In this document: one piece after another, positions 27,472 through 35,276 of the stretch
Position numbering within the stretch: the stretch's first letter is position 1
How the letters are laid out: the number at the start of each line of letters is the position of its first letter
Origin: Alphaproteobacteria bacterium
Lineage (GTDB): Bacteria > Pseudomonadota > Alphaproteobacteria > Micropepsales > Micropepsaceae
DNA length: 64,000 nt
Reading direction: 5' to 3'
Assembly (NCBI GenBank): GCA_021325375.1
Contig: JAJPHG010000002.1
Location: 115,855 to 179,854, forward strand
Made by a program: the position numbers and the translations under genes
The notes under the pieces: generated by a model
Database searches by the model: none
What the model was told of the DNA's origin: nothing
What the model saw: only the letters and a program-made list of their open reading frames with translations

Positions 27472-28416
27472 TCAGGGCTTGCACATGGCGCGTAAGCCAG
27501 CCGCGGCCCCGATGAGCCCTGCGAAATCCTGCACGATCAGATGGGTGGGGATGGCGCGCATGTAATCCTTGAACCGCCCCTTGGCCTCGAAGCGCGCGCG
27601 GAAGGCGCTGGCCGCCAAGGCCTCGCGCATCGCGGGCAGGATGCCGCCCGCGATCAGCACGCCGCCCCGCGCGCCCATCGTCAGCGCGATGTCGCCCGCG
27701 ACCGAGCCCAGGATCGCGCAGAACCGCGCGAACACCTCCGCCTCGAAGCTGCCCGCATCGGCCTTGGCGCGGGCGGTGATCTCTTGGGGGACAAGCGTGC
27801 CCGGTGCCGCGCCCATCGCCTCCGCGAGCACGACCAGACCGGGGCCGGAAAGAATGCGTTCGATCGACAGCCGCCCGAACCTCTTGCTCAGGGTTTTCAG
27901 GATGCCGATCTCGACCTCGTCGACGGGCGCGAAGGAGGCATGACCGCCTTCGCTCACCAGCGCGACGACGCCCTCCTGCGCCGGGATGCATCCCGACACG
28001 CCGAAGCCGGTGCCGGGTCCCACGATGGCGACGGTGGCGCGCGTCATCGGAATGTCGGAACCGATGGCGGCCAGATCGTCCGGACCAAGATGCGGCACCG
28101 CGAGCGCGATGGCCTCGAAATCGTTGATCAGCATGACCTGCGCGAGGTCGAGCGCGGCCGCGACCTCATCGCCGGAGAATTTCCAGCCGATATTGGTCAT
28201 GTGGATCGCGTTGTCGCGCACCGGGCCCGCCACCGCGAGCACCGCCCGCGACGGCTTGGCGCCGCTCTCCGAGAGATAGGCCTTTGCCGCTTCGGCGATG
28301 CCGGGGAAATCCTTCGACGCGAACTTCTTCGGCGCGCACAGCTTGCCGTCCGCGTCCACCAGCGCGAACCGCACATTGGTGCCGCCTGCATCGGCGACGA
28401 GGCCCAGTTCCGTCAT
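27472..28416 (-). CDS. glk: Glucokinase
   Basis: 314-residue bacterial glucokinase (ROK-unrelated Glk type) that phosphorylates glucose with ATP. The phosphate loop LVADAGGTNVRFALVD is at the N-terminus, followed by AGPVRDNAIHMTNIGW and INDFEAIALAVP with the catalytic Asp. VGPGTGFGVSGC and SEGGHASFAP come next. The start overlaps the preceding glycosidase stop (ATGA), so glucose or glucosamine release and phosphorylation may be coupled. Confidence 0.94.
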   Translation of the reverse strand: MTELGLVADAGGTNVRFALVDADGKLCAPKKFASKDFPGIAEAAKAYLSESGAKPSRAVLAVAGPVRDNAIHMTNIGWKFSGDEVAAALDLAQVMLINDFEAIALAVPHLGPDDLAAIGSDIPMTRATVAIVGPGTGFGVSGCIPAQEGVVALVSEGGHASFAPVDEVEIGILKTLSKRFGRLSIERILSGPGLVVLAEAMGAAPGTLVPQEITARAKADAGSFEAEVFARFCAILGSVAGDIALTMGARGGVLIAGGILPAMREALAASAFRARFEAKGRFKDYMRAIPTHLIVQDFAGLIGAAAGLRAMCKP

Positions 28417-29465
28417 GGACCGAAGCTAGTGCGCCAGGCCCCGTCGAGCCAAGAGACGATTTCACGCGCCGCGGGGTGGTCGAACGCCGCATAGCGCTTG
28501 CGCAGGCGCTCCGCCGCGTCGCCCAAACGGTCAAGACCCGTGTCCTGAAGCAGCGACAGGTCGCGTCTCAGAGCCTGAGCGATCTGCGGCCCCGCCACGG
28601 CCTCCGCTGCGGTCTCGAAGGCGCGGCCGTATTCATAAGCGCCGCCTTTCGCATAGCTCTCAGCCAGCGTCAGCATCGGGATGCGCGTGAGCACCGGTTG
28701 CAGCGCGGGATTGACGGCGTGAGCGGCGATGCAATCGGCGATCTCCGCCGGCCGGCCGGTGAAGCCGCGCAGGTGCAGGTGGTTCGACATGCGCTTGCCG
28801 TCATTGACGGGATAGTTGTCCCACAGGAACGGCTTGCGGCCGAGAAGTCCCGCGATACGCTCGAGATGCCCGATGCTGAAAGCGCGCGCGCAAACCTCCT
28901 CGCCGGTCCAGAAGACGTCTACCGAGGGATCGAGGCGCGCGCCGAATTCCTCCAGATAATTTTCGGGCCTGCGGCCAAAGACACGGTCGAGGACGGGATC
29001 GTCGGAATAATAGCTCGGGCAGACGATCAGGCTTTGCGCCGAGGCGCGCTCCGCGATCCAGTGGACGATGTCGACCTGCTTGGCGGCGAGCCCGGCCGTG
29101 TCGCCTTTCATGTCGTCGAACAGGACCGCGAACATCTCGACGCCGAGCCCGGCGAAGAAGGCGAGCTTGCGCGCCAGCGCGGCGCGCGCGTCGCGGTCGA
29201 AGCCGCGATAGATCTCGAACGGGCTCAACCCCACGCCGAAGTGCACGCCCAGCGCGCGGCAATGCGCGGCCAGCGCGCGCAACCGGTCCGCGGCTTCGGG
29301 CGGATGATCCTCCTGCCAGCGCTCGCGCAGGAACGCATCGGCCTTGGGCGCATAGATGTGGAAGCCGTAGCCGTACGGGGCGAGGAACGCGATCGTCTGC
29401 GCGCGCGCTTCCCAGGACCACGCGGTGCCATAATATCCTTCGATGGTGCCCAGCGCGGCCTGCAC
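28413..29465 (-). CDS. GH84-type glycosidase (O-GlcNAcase/hexosaminidase-like)
   Basis: 350 residues. The start region LGTIEGYYGTAWSWEAR and the motif VLFDDMKGD (near residue 115, the catalytic Asp pair) are hallmarks of family GH84. PKADAFLRERWQ and FWTGEEVCA also match. Family knowledge: these remove N-acetylglucosamine with substrate assistance. No signal peptide, so it should be cytoplasmic. GTG 29465 is chosen because GGAG stands 7 bases upstream; a start at 29561 would add unrelated Arg-rich sequence. It is transcribed with glk. Confidence 0.87.
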   Translation of the reverse strand: MQAALGTIEGYYGTAWSWEARAQTIAFLAPYGYGFHIYAPKADAFLRERWQEDHPPEAADRLRALAAHCRALGVHFGVGLSPFEIYRGFDRDARAALARKLAFFAGLGVEMFAVLFDDMKGDTAGLAAKQVDIVHWIAERASAQSLIVCPSYYSDDPVLDRVFGRRPENYLEEFGARLDPSVDVFWTGEEVCARAFSIGHLERIAGLLGRKPFLWDNYPVNDGKRMSNHLHLRGFTGRPAEIADCIAAHAVNPALQPVLTRIPMLTLAESYAKGGAYEYGRAFETAAEAVAGPQIAQALRRDLSLLQDTGLDRLGDAAERLRKRYAAFDHPAAREIVSWLDGAWRTSFGP

Positions 29466-29578
29466 GTCCCGTCTCCCGATCGCGGCACGATGCCATGGAC
29501 GCCTGGCGCGCGGAAAGCGAGACGGAAATTCAATGCGGTTGCAGCATATGATGCCGGACACGTTTCACGGGAATGCCC

Positions 29579-30574
29579 ATGACTAGCGAGGTCGCCGGCT
29601 ACAAGGCCGTGGCAAAGCTCTACAACGCGCTGATGACGGGGCTGGTGCTCACGCTCGTCAGCCGCAAGGGCGCCGAAGACGCGCGGCGCTTCGTGTTCGC
29701 CCATTTCCGCCGCCAGCATCTGGAGAAGTTCCTCCCCGGCCTGAAGAAGCTCGGCCTCGACGGCTTGCCCCACGCGGTCGCCTGCGCGCAGTACCATTAT
29801 TTCTCCAATGCGCTCGGCGGCGTGAAGACGCAATACGTCGCCGAGAGCCCGCGCAAGGCATGGGTGCGCTATCCGCCGCCGCGCTGGATCTGGCAGGGCA
29901 CGGCGATCTGCGCGATCCCGCGCGAGGTCAACGAGGCGATGCTGCACGGCTGGCACGGCCACAACGGCGTGTCGCTGAAGAACCCAAGGCTCGGCTTCGT
30001 CTGCACCGGACAAACGGTCGAGGGCGATGCGGGCCTCGAAGGCTATTACTTCGAATACGACCGCGACATCGCGCCGGACGAGCGCGTGCGCTTCGCAGCC
30101 GGCGAGCGCATGCCGCGCTTCGATCCCGCCGCAGCCCCCAAGCTCGACAGCGCGGACTGGCCCGAGGAAAGGCTGCGCAAGGTCGAGCGTTCCTACGCGA
30201 TGGAATATGTGCGCTCGCTGCTGCCCACGATGCAGGAGCTGTTCGGCCCCGAAGAGGCCACCGCGCTCGTCGGCCGCACCGCGTGCCTCATCGGCCTGCA
30301 ATTCTTCGAGGAGACCTATGCGACGACCGGCGCCGCATCCTTTGTCGAATATCTCGCGATGATGCAGCGCGCCCAGGGCGAGAACGTCACGGTCGACGGC
30401 AACACCGTGATGCAGCAAGGCTGGCGCCTGATGGACGGCGTCGCGCTTGCCGACGCCGCTTCAGCTTTCAGCGCCTGGAACGCACTCTGGGAAGGCGCGC
30501 TTGCTGCATATGATCGCGATCGGGTACTCGCGACCGCATGCGACGGCGACACGATTACCTGGCGCATTATTTGA
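29579..30574 (+). CDS. Conserved protein of unknown function
   Basis: 331 residues, soluble, no signal peptide. Recognisable stretches such as WQGTAICAIPREVNEAMLHGWHGHNGVSL and YAMEYVRSLLPTMQELFG suggest a mixed alpha/beta N-terminal part and a helical C-terminal part, but I do not know the family. ATG 29579 has GGGA six bases upstream; an ATG two codons earlier is the alternative. Divergent from the glycosidase-glk pair and convergent with the next gene (8-base overlap). Confidence 0.72.
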   Translation: MTSEVAGYKAVAKLYNALMTGLVLTLVSRKGAEDARRFVFAHFRRQHLEKFLPGLKKLGLDGLPHAVACAQYHYFSNALGGVKTQYVAESPRKAWVRYPPPRWIWQGTAICAIPREVNEAMLHGWHGHNGVSLKNPRLGFVCTGQTVEGDAGLEGYYFEYDRDIAPDERVRFAAGERMPRFDPAAAPKLDSADWPEERLRKVERSYAMEYVRSLLPTMQELFGPEEATALVGRTACLIGLQFFEETYATTGAASFVEYLAMMQRAQGENVTVDGNTVMQQGWRLMDGVALADAASAFSAWNALWEGALAAYDRDRVLATACDGDTITWRII

Positions 30575-31301
30575 GTTTGTATTGCACCAGCTTCTCGTAA
30601 TGCGGCCGCGCGGCATCGGCGATTTTCTGCAGATGCGCGGGCAGCGTCTGCGCCGTCTTCGCGCGTGGCGGCGAGAAGCCGGTCGAGCGCTCCACGGATT
30701 CGTACCACACCGGCGCCCAGGCGCCGTCGGTCGCGCGCTTTCCCGCGGGCCAGGCGAGCATCTTCTCCGAGAAGGGGATGTCGAGCGCGGCGCAGAGCGC
30801 GCCGAGCGTTCCGCGCGGATCGGCGAGCACGTCGTCGGCATGGATCACCGGCGGTGCTGCGCCCAGACGCTGCGCCTCGCGGTCGAACAACTCCGCCTGG
30901 CTGACAAAGCCGATGTCGTCCAGCGTCACCGCTTCACGCTTCTGCGTGTAGGAGAAGAGCACGTCCTCAGGCCCGCGGATCAGGAACGCGTTGCGCATGC
31001 GCACGATCCAATCGCGCGGGAAGCCCGCCACCATGTGGTGGGTCATGTGCTTCTGGTACCAGATCGGCCGGCCTCCCGGCACGGGGCCCAGGATCCGCTC
31101 GACCACCGCGCGCGGGTTCTTGGGCTGGGAGGCCATCGACTCCTCGCGCATCGGATGATCGATGCCGGTCGCGGCGAGGAACGCGGCATAGAACGGCTCG
31201 TCGATGACGGCGGTGTCGGGGCGGTTCTCGAACGAGCGCATCATCGCGGTCGAGATGTTGCGCGGCCCCGACCACATCGCGATGCGGACCGGCTCAAGCA
31301 T
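30567..31301 (-). CDS. Sulfotransferase-like protein paired with class IV aminotransferase
   Basis: 244 residues. RIAMWSGPRNISTAMMRSFENR is a P-loop-like phosphosulfate site, followed by DEPFYAAFL, YQKHMTHHM and FLIRGPEDVLFSY. The family is found next to branched-chain-aminotransferase-like genes in many proteobacteria, as here. Despite the fold the true reaction is unclear. ATG 31301 is used; a TTG just before it is possible. A repeat element, not a promoter, fills most of the gap to the aminotransferase, so both may share one transcript. Confidence 0.8.
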   Translation of the reverse strand: MLEPVRIAMWSGPRNISTAMMRSFENRPDTAVIDEPFYAAFLAATGIDHPMREESMASQPKNPRAVVERILGPVPGGRPIWYQKHMTHHMVAGFPRDWIVRMRNAFLIRGPEDVLFSYTQKREAVTLDDIGFVSQAELFDREAQRLGAAPPVIHADDVLADPRGTLGALCAALDIPFSEKMLAWPAGKRATDGAWAPVWYESVERSTGFSPPRAKTAQTLPAHLQKIADAARPHYEKLVQYKLK

Positions 31302-31302
31302 C

Positions 31303-31440
31303 AACCCACCCTCCCCTTGAGGGAGGGTCGATAATTTGCTGAGCGCAGCGAAGCAAATTTCGGGGAGGGGTATCGAGCCGCCTTACCCCTCCCCGAAAAA
31401 TGCTTCGCATTTTTCGACCCTCCCTCAAGGGGAGGGTTGA
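31303..31440. repeat. Intergenic palindromic repeat, family C copy 1
   Basis: Nested inverted repeats: outer arms AACCCACCCTCCCCTTGAGG and the complement near 31425-31440, plus an inner AAATTTGCTTCGC-type hairpin around GAGCGCAGCGAAG. It is inserted between two genes of a likely operon and related to 33281-33420. Confidence 0.7.
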
Positions 31441-31454
31441 ACTGCGATTTGCAA

Positions 31455-32366
31455 CTACCTCGCCGCATCGTCGTCTTTCAATTTCGCATAGAGCGCGCGC
31501 AGCTTCATCGTCATCGGGCCCGGCAGCGACAGCGGCAGGGTGTAGCCGTCGATCTCGCGCACCGGCGTCAGCCCGCCGAACGTGCCGGTGACGAACGCCT
31601 CGTCCGCGCCATGCACGTCGTCGAGGGTGAAATTGCCGAGCTTGCACGCGATGCCGTTCGCTTTCGCAAGCGCGATGACGTTGGCGCGCGTGACCCCATT
31701 GAAGCAGAACTCGCCCGAGGAGGTGCGAAGCTCGCCGTCCTTCACGAAGAAGAAATTGGTCGCGTTGCAGCTCGACACGAAGCTGTCGGGATCGAGCATC
31801 AACGCCTCGTCGGCGCCCTTATCGATCACGTCGAGCAGCGCGCGGATCAGCGCCAGCCGGCTGTGCGAGTTCAGCCGCATGTCGAACATCTCCTTCGGCG
31901 TGCAGCGGATCGACGACGTGGCGAGCTTGAGGCCGCGGCTGACGATCTCCTCGGCCGGCTCCTTGTGCTCGGCGACGATGACGATGGTGGGCGTGCCCAG
32001 CGCGTTGCGCGGGTCCTGGTTCGGCGCCTTCTTGGGTCCGCGCGTCACCATCAGGCGGATATGGACACCGCTCTCCATGGCGTTCGCCTCAAGGGTCCGG
32101 CGAAGTGCCGCGACCATCTCCTCGCGCGAAAGGCCGATGTCGAGCGCGATGGCGCGCGCGCCGTCATAGAGCCGGTCCAGATGGGCTTCCAGGAACAGCA
32201 GCCCGCCCTTGTGCAGGCGCAAGCCCTCCCATACCCCGTCGCCCAGCACGAAGCCCGCATCGAACACCGAGACGCGGGCCTCGGCGCGCGGCACCAGGGC
32301 GCCGTTCAGGTAGATGAGCACCTTCTCGTTGCGCGGATCGGCGGCAAAATCCTGACTTCCGGGCAT
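31455..32366 (-). CDS. Class IV aminotransferase-like protein
   Basis: 303 residues in the branched-chain/D-amino-acid aminotransferase fold. Family marks are VSVFDAGFVLGDGVWEGLR, DEALMLDPDSFVSSCNATNFFFV, NGVTRANVIALA and EAFVTGTFGGLTPV. In class IV enzymes the PLP lysine lies about 14 residues before the 'AxxxGxxE' helix end. Here that segment reads FDMRLNSHSRLALIRA, with Arg at the expected lysine. It may be inactive as a transaminase or use another chemistry. The ribosome site GGGAGGAACA precedes ATG. Paired with the sulfotransferase-like gene downstream. Confidence 0.83.
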   Translation of the reverse strand: MPGSQDFAADPRNEKVLIYLNGALVPRAEARVSVFDAGFVLGDGVWEGLRLHKGGLLFLEAHLDRLYDGARAIALDIGLSREEMVAALRRTLEANAMESGVHIRLMVTRGPKKAPNQDPRNALGTPTIVIVAEHKEPAEEIVSRGLKLATSSIRCTPKEMFDMRLNSHSRLALIRALLDVIDKGADEALMLDPDSFVSSCNATNFFFVKDGELRTSSGEFCFNGVTRANVIALAKANGIACKLGNFTLDDVHGADEAFVTGTFGGLTPVREIDGYTLPLSLPGPMTMKLRALYAKLKDDDAAR

Positions 32367-32576
32367 TGTTCCTCCCCCCTTGGCTCACCCCTTGGGAGGG
32401 CGAAACCTAGGCAAAAGCAGCCCCTTTTGACATCAAAAAAGCCCCGGTTCCCGCCCGTTACCCCGTTGCGGTGTGGTCAGTTTTGCGCACATGATAGGCG
32501 TTAACGCGCGGGGCCTGGCCGGGACAGCCTGCGTGGTCTTTGGAACTCGCCCGGTTTGAGCGCGGCATCGGCACGA

Positions 32577-33275
32577 ATGGCAAATTACGACAATAGCGGC
32601 GGGCCTCTCGCAAGAGCTTCTGCGAAGGGCACGGTCAAGTGGTTCAACGCAACCAAGGGCTACGGTTTCATCACCCTCGATGACGGTGCGGACGCCTTCT
32701 GTCACGCTTCGGCGCTGCAGACGCTGGGGGCATCGAGCCTGAATCAGGGCGCGACGATCGTTTGCGACCTTCAGGACTCGCCACGCGGGCTGCAGGTCGT
32801 GGCGGTCCACAACATCGACAACAGCACCGCCGACACCTCCGGCGGTGGTGGCGGAGGAGGCGGCTTCGGCGACCGCGGCAGCAGACCGCCCCGGCCCCGG
32901 CGCGATTTCGGCGACAGCGGCGGCGGCTTCGGCGGCGGGCGCGGCCATCATGGCGGCGGCGGCCACGACAGGTTCGGCGGCGGCCATGATCGCTTCGGTG
33001 GTGGCGGCCATGACAGGTTCGGCGGCGGTGGCGGCGGCTTCCGCGACCGCGACAGCGGTCCGAGCGGCCCCATGGTGGAAGGCAAGGTCAAGTTCTTCAA
33101 CGACCAGAAGGGCTTCGGCTTCGTCATGCCGGACAATGGCGGCGGCGATGTCTACATGCATGCCAGCGCGCTTCGGCGCTCCGGCGTGCAGATCCTGGCC
33201 CCCGAGCAGCGCATCCGCTTCTCGACCCGCCAGGGCAACAAGGGTGTCGAAGTCGACCGGGTGGAAGTTCTCTGA
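32577..33275 (+). CDS. Two-domain cold-shock protein with Gly-rich linker
   Basis: 232 residues: cold-shock domain 1 (about 15-80; KGTVKWFNATKGYGFITLDD), then a Gly-rich linker of about 80 residues with tandem GGGHDRFGGG-type repeats and RG/RP motifs, then cold-shock domain 2 (about 165-232; EGKVKFFNDQKGFGFVMPDN). RNP1 motifs KGYGFI and KGFGFV are intact; domain 1 RNP2 is FCHAS rather than FVHAS. Such proteins bind single-stranded RNA and DNA. ATG 32577; a TTG at 32556 would add seven residues. A TTGACA hexamer at 32427-32432 may be part of its promoter. Confidence 0.9.
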   Translation: MANYDNSGGPLARASAKGTVKWFNATKGYGFITLDDGADAFCHASALQTLGASSLNQGATIVCDLQDSPRGLQVVAVHNIDNSTADTSGGGGGGGGFGDRGSRPPRPRRDFGDSGGGFGGGRGHHGGGGHDRFGGGHDRFGGGGHDRFGGGGGGFRDRDSGPSGPMVEGKVKFFNDQKGFGFVMPDNGGGDVYMHASALRRSGVQILAPEQRIRFSTRQGNKGVEVDRVEVL

Positions 33276-33280
33276 CAGTT

Positions 33281-33420
33281 CCCCTTCACCTCTCCCCTTG
33301 AGGGAGAGGAAGAAAAATCATGGGTTTAGGCGTAGCGCAGCGAAGCCTAAGCCCTTGATTTTTCAGGTGAGGGGTGAGTTCGGCGGTCGCAAGCAATCTC
33401 CCCTCAAGGGGAGAGGAAGT
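33281..33420. repeat. Intergenic palindromic repeat, family C copy 2
   Basis: Outer arms around CCTCTCCCCTTGAGGGAGAG and CTCCCCTCAAGGGGAGAGG, inner hairpin with GGCTTCGCTGCGC-type sequence (TTAGGCGTAGCGCAGCGAAGCCTAA). Same plan as 31303-31440. It lies between the cold-shock gene and the efflux operon. Confidence 0.7.
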
Positions 33421-33506
33421 GGGGCTAGTTCCCAGCCCCCTCGTCCCACGCAGCCGGGGATTGCGTATTTCACACAAATCCGTGGCTTGAATTGTAAGAC
33501 CTCGCA

Positions 33507-33542
33507 CCTATATAGGACCGATCTATATCGATCCAATATAGA
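33507..33542 (+). promoter_or_regulatory. Paired palindromes upstream of padR: probable operator
   Basis: Two palindromes with a TATATAG core stand 15-50 bases before the PadR start: CCTATATAGG (33507-33516) and TCTATAT, 7 bases, ATATAGA (33522-33542). They lie where a promoter would be. The best reading is autoregulation by the PadR protein; the sites differ from the ATGT-N8-ACAT operator of classical PadR. Confidence 0.65.
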
Positions 33543-33556
33543 TACGGGCTGGGACC

Positions 33557-34096
33557 ATGGACGTCCGCACAATCTGCTTGGGCATTCTCACCCGCGGTGA
33601 CGCCACGGGCTATGAGATCAAGAACCTGTTCCAGGACGACGGGTACCAGTACTTCGTCGAGGCGAGTTTCGGCTCGATCTATCCGGCCCTGAACCGGCTG
33701 ACCGAGGAGGGCCTGGTCTCGGTCCGCGCCGAGGCCCAGGAAAAACGCCCCGACCGCAAGGTCTATTCGATCACGCCCTCCGGCCGCAGCGCCTTCATCG
33801 CCTCGCTGCTCAAGCCGCTGCCCGAGGACCGCCACCGCTCGCCCTTCGTCTTCGCGATGCTGTTCTCGGACCTCTTGCCCGAGAACCATGCGCGCGCCCT
33901 TCTCGACACCTATGCCGCCCAGACCGAGATCAAGCTGGCGCAGTTGAGCGAGAGCAACACCAAGCCGAAAACGCCCGGCGAGGAGTTTGCCAACGGGTTC
34001 GGGCGCGCCATCTATCAAGCGATGCTCGAATACCTGCGCGCCTATCGCCCGCGCCTGGAAACCGAACCCCCTGCCGCCGTCGCGGCCGCCGAGTAG
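33557..34096 (+). CDS. PadR-family transcriptional regulator
   Basis: 179 residues. The winged helix (TICLGILTRGDATGYEIKNLF, then FGSIYPALNRLTEEGLVS and PDRKVYSITPSG) is the PadR DNA-binding domain. The C-terminal helical part (LLPENHARALLDTYAAQTEI) dimerises. Probable repressor of the RND pump genes that follow 16 bases later, and likely of itself through the palindromes at 33507-33542. Confidence 0.92.
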   Translation: MDVRTICLGILTRGDATGYEIKNLFQDDGYQYFVEASFGSIYPALNRLTEEGLVSVRAEAQEKRPDRKVYSITPSGRSAFIASLLKPLPEDRHRSPFVFAMLFSDLLPENHARALLDTYAAQTEIKLAQLSESNTKPKTPGEEFANGFGRAIYQAMLEYLRAYRPRLETEPPAAVAAAE

Positions 34097-34112
34097 AGAG
34101 AGTACGAACGAG

Positions 34113-35276
34113 ATGTTCTTCCTGCAGTTCCTTCGCGCCATCGGGCGGTTTCTGGACGGGGCCTATACCACCGTGATGCCCGGGTTCTGGCTGCGCATGA
34201 AGGCGCGCTGGCAGTGGGCCGGCGGCATCATGATCGTGGCCGCCTTGTGGATCGCCTCGAGCCTCGTCTTCCGCCCGGTCGTGGCGATCGCGGACAAGGA
34301 CGAGGCCAAGTCGAGCTCGGCCTCGACAACCCCCGCCGTCCGCGTCGTCGAGTTCGCGACGTCGGACCGCGCCGCCACCGTCGCCGTGCGCGGCCGCACC
34401 CAGTCGCTGCACGCCGTCGACGTCCGCGCCGAGATCGACGGCACGGTCAAGGCAATCCATTTCGACAAGGGCCAGAAGGTCAGGAAGGGCGACATCCTCT
34501 GCGAGATCGACCTCAACGACCGCGGCGCCAAGGTCAGCCAGATGAACGCGATGGTCGCCCAGACCGGCAAGGAGCTCGAGGTCGCGCAGGAGCTCTACAA
34601 GGAGGGCTTCCGCTCCAAGACGCAGCTCGCCCAGGCCGAGGCCGCCTATGAGGCCGCCAAGGCGGGCGCGAGCACGATGGACGTCCAGCTCGCCAACACC
34701 AAGATCCGCGCGCCCTGGGACGGCTATGTCGACGACCGCTATGTCGACGTCGGCGACTACATGCGCGCCGGCGACAAATGCGAGATGGTGATCGCGCCCG
34801 AGCCGTTCCTGGCGGTGGGCACGGTGAACGAGCAGGAGGTCGGCCAGATCGCGATCGGCGATCCGGCGACGGCCAAGCTGGTGACCGGCGAGACCGTCAC
34901 CGGCAAGGTCAGCTTCGTCGCCGACCGCGCCGATACGACGACGCGCACCTTCCGCGTCGAGGTCACGCTTCCCAATCCCGACGCCAAGCTGCGCGACGGC
35001 GTCAGCGCCGACATCGCCATCCCCGTGAAGAAGGTCCCGGCGATGAAGATCTCGCCCGGCATCCTGGTGCTGGACGATCACGGCGAGGTGGGCGTGCGCG
35101 TGGTCGAGGCGGGGGTCGTGCGCTTCCTGCCGATCAAGATCATCTCCGACGCGCCCGACGGCATGTGGATCGCGGGCGTTCCCGACCGCACGCCGGTCAT
35201 CACCGTGGGCCAGGAATTCGTCACCGACGGCGAGCGCGTCAAGACCGTGCTCGACAAGAACGGAAACGCCTCATGA
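34113..35276 (+). CDS. RND efflux periplasmic adaptor (MFP)
   Basis: 387 residues. The N-terminus holds an inner-membrane anchor (WAGGIMIVAALWIASSLVF, near 35-53) rather than a lipoprotein signal. The barrel-sandwich halves (AEIDGTVKAIHFDKGQKVRKGDIL and TKIRAPWDGYVDDRYVDVGDYM) flank a short helical hairpin. The beta-barrel and membrane-proximal domains follow. It joins the RND pump to an outer-membrane channel; no channel gene is adjacent. Its stop overlaps the pump start (ATGA). Confidence 0.93.
   Translation: MFFLQFLRAIGRFLDGAYTTVMPGFWLRMKARWQWAGGIMIVAALWIASSLVFRPVVAIADKDEAKSSSASTTPAVRVVEFATSDRAATVAVRGRTQSLHAVDVRAEIDGTVKAIHFDKGQKVRKGDILCEIDLNDRGAKVSQMNAMVAQTGKELEVAQELYKEGFRSKTQLAQAEAAYEAAKAGASTMDVQLANTKIRAPWDGYVDDRYVDVGDYMRAGDKCEMVIAPEPFLAVGTVNEQEVGQIAIGDPATAKLVTGETVTGKVSFVADRADTTTRTFRVEVTLPNPDAKLRDGVSADIAIPVKKVPAMKISPGILVLDDHGEVGVRVVEAGVVRFLPIKIISDAPDGMWIAGVPDRTPVITVGQEFVTDGERVKTVLDKNGNAS

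Noticed and set aside
34778..35272. Upstream extension of the RND gene frame
   Set aside because: It lies inside the adaptor gene in another frame; the ATGA overlap at 35273 is the clear start.
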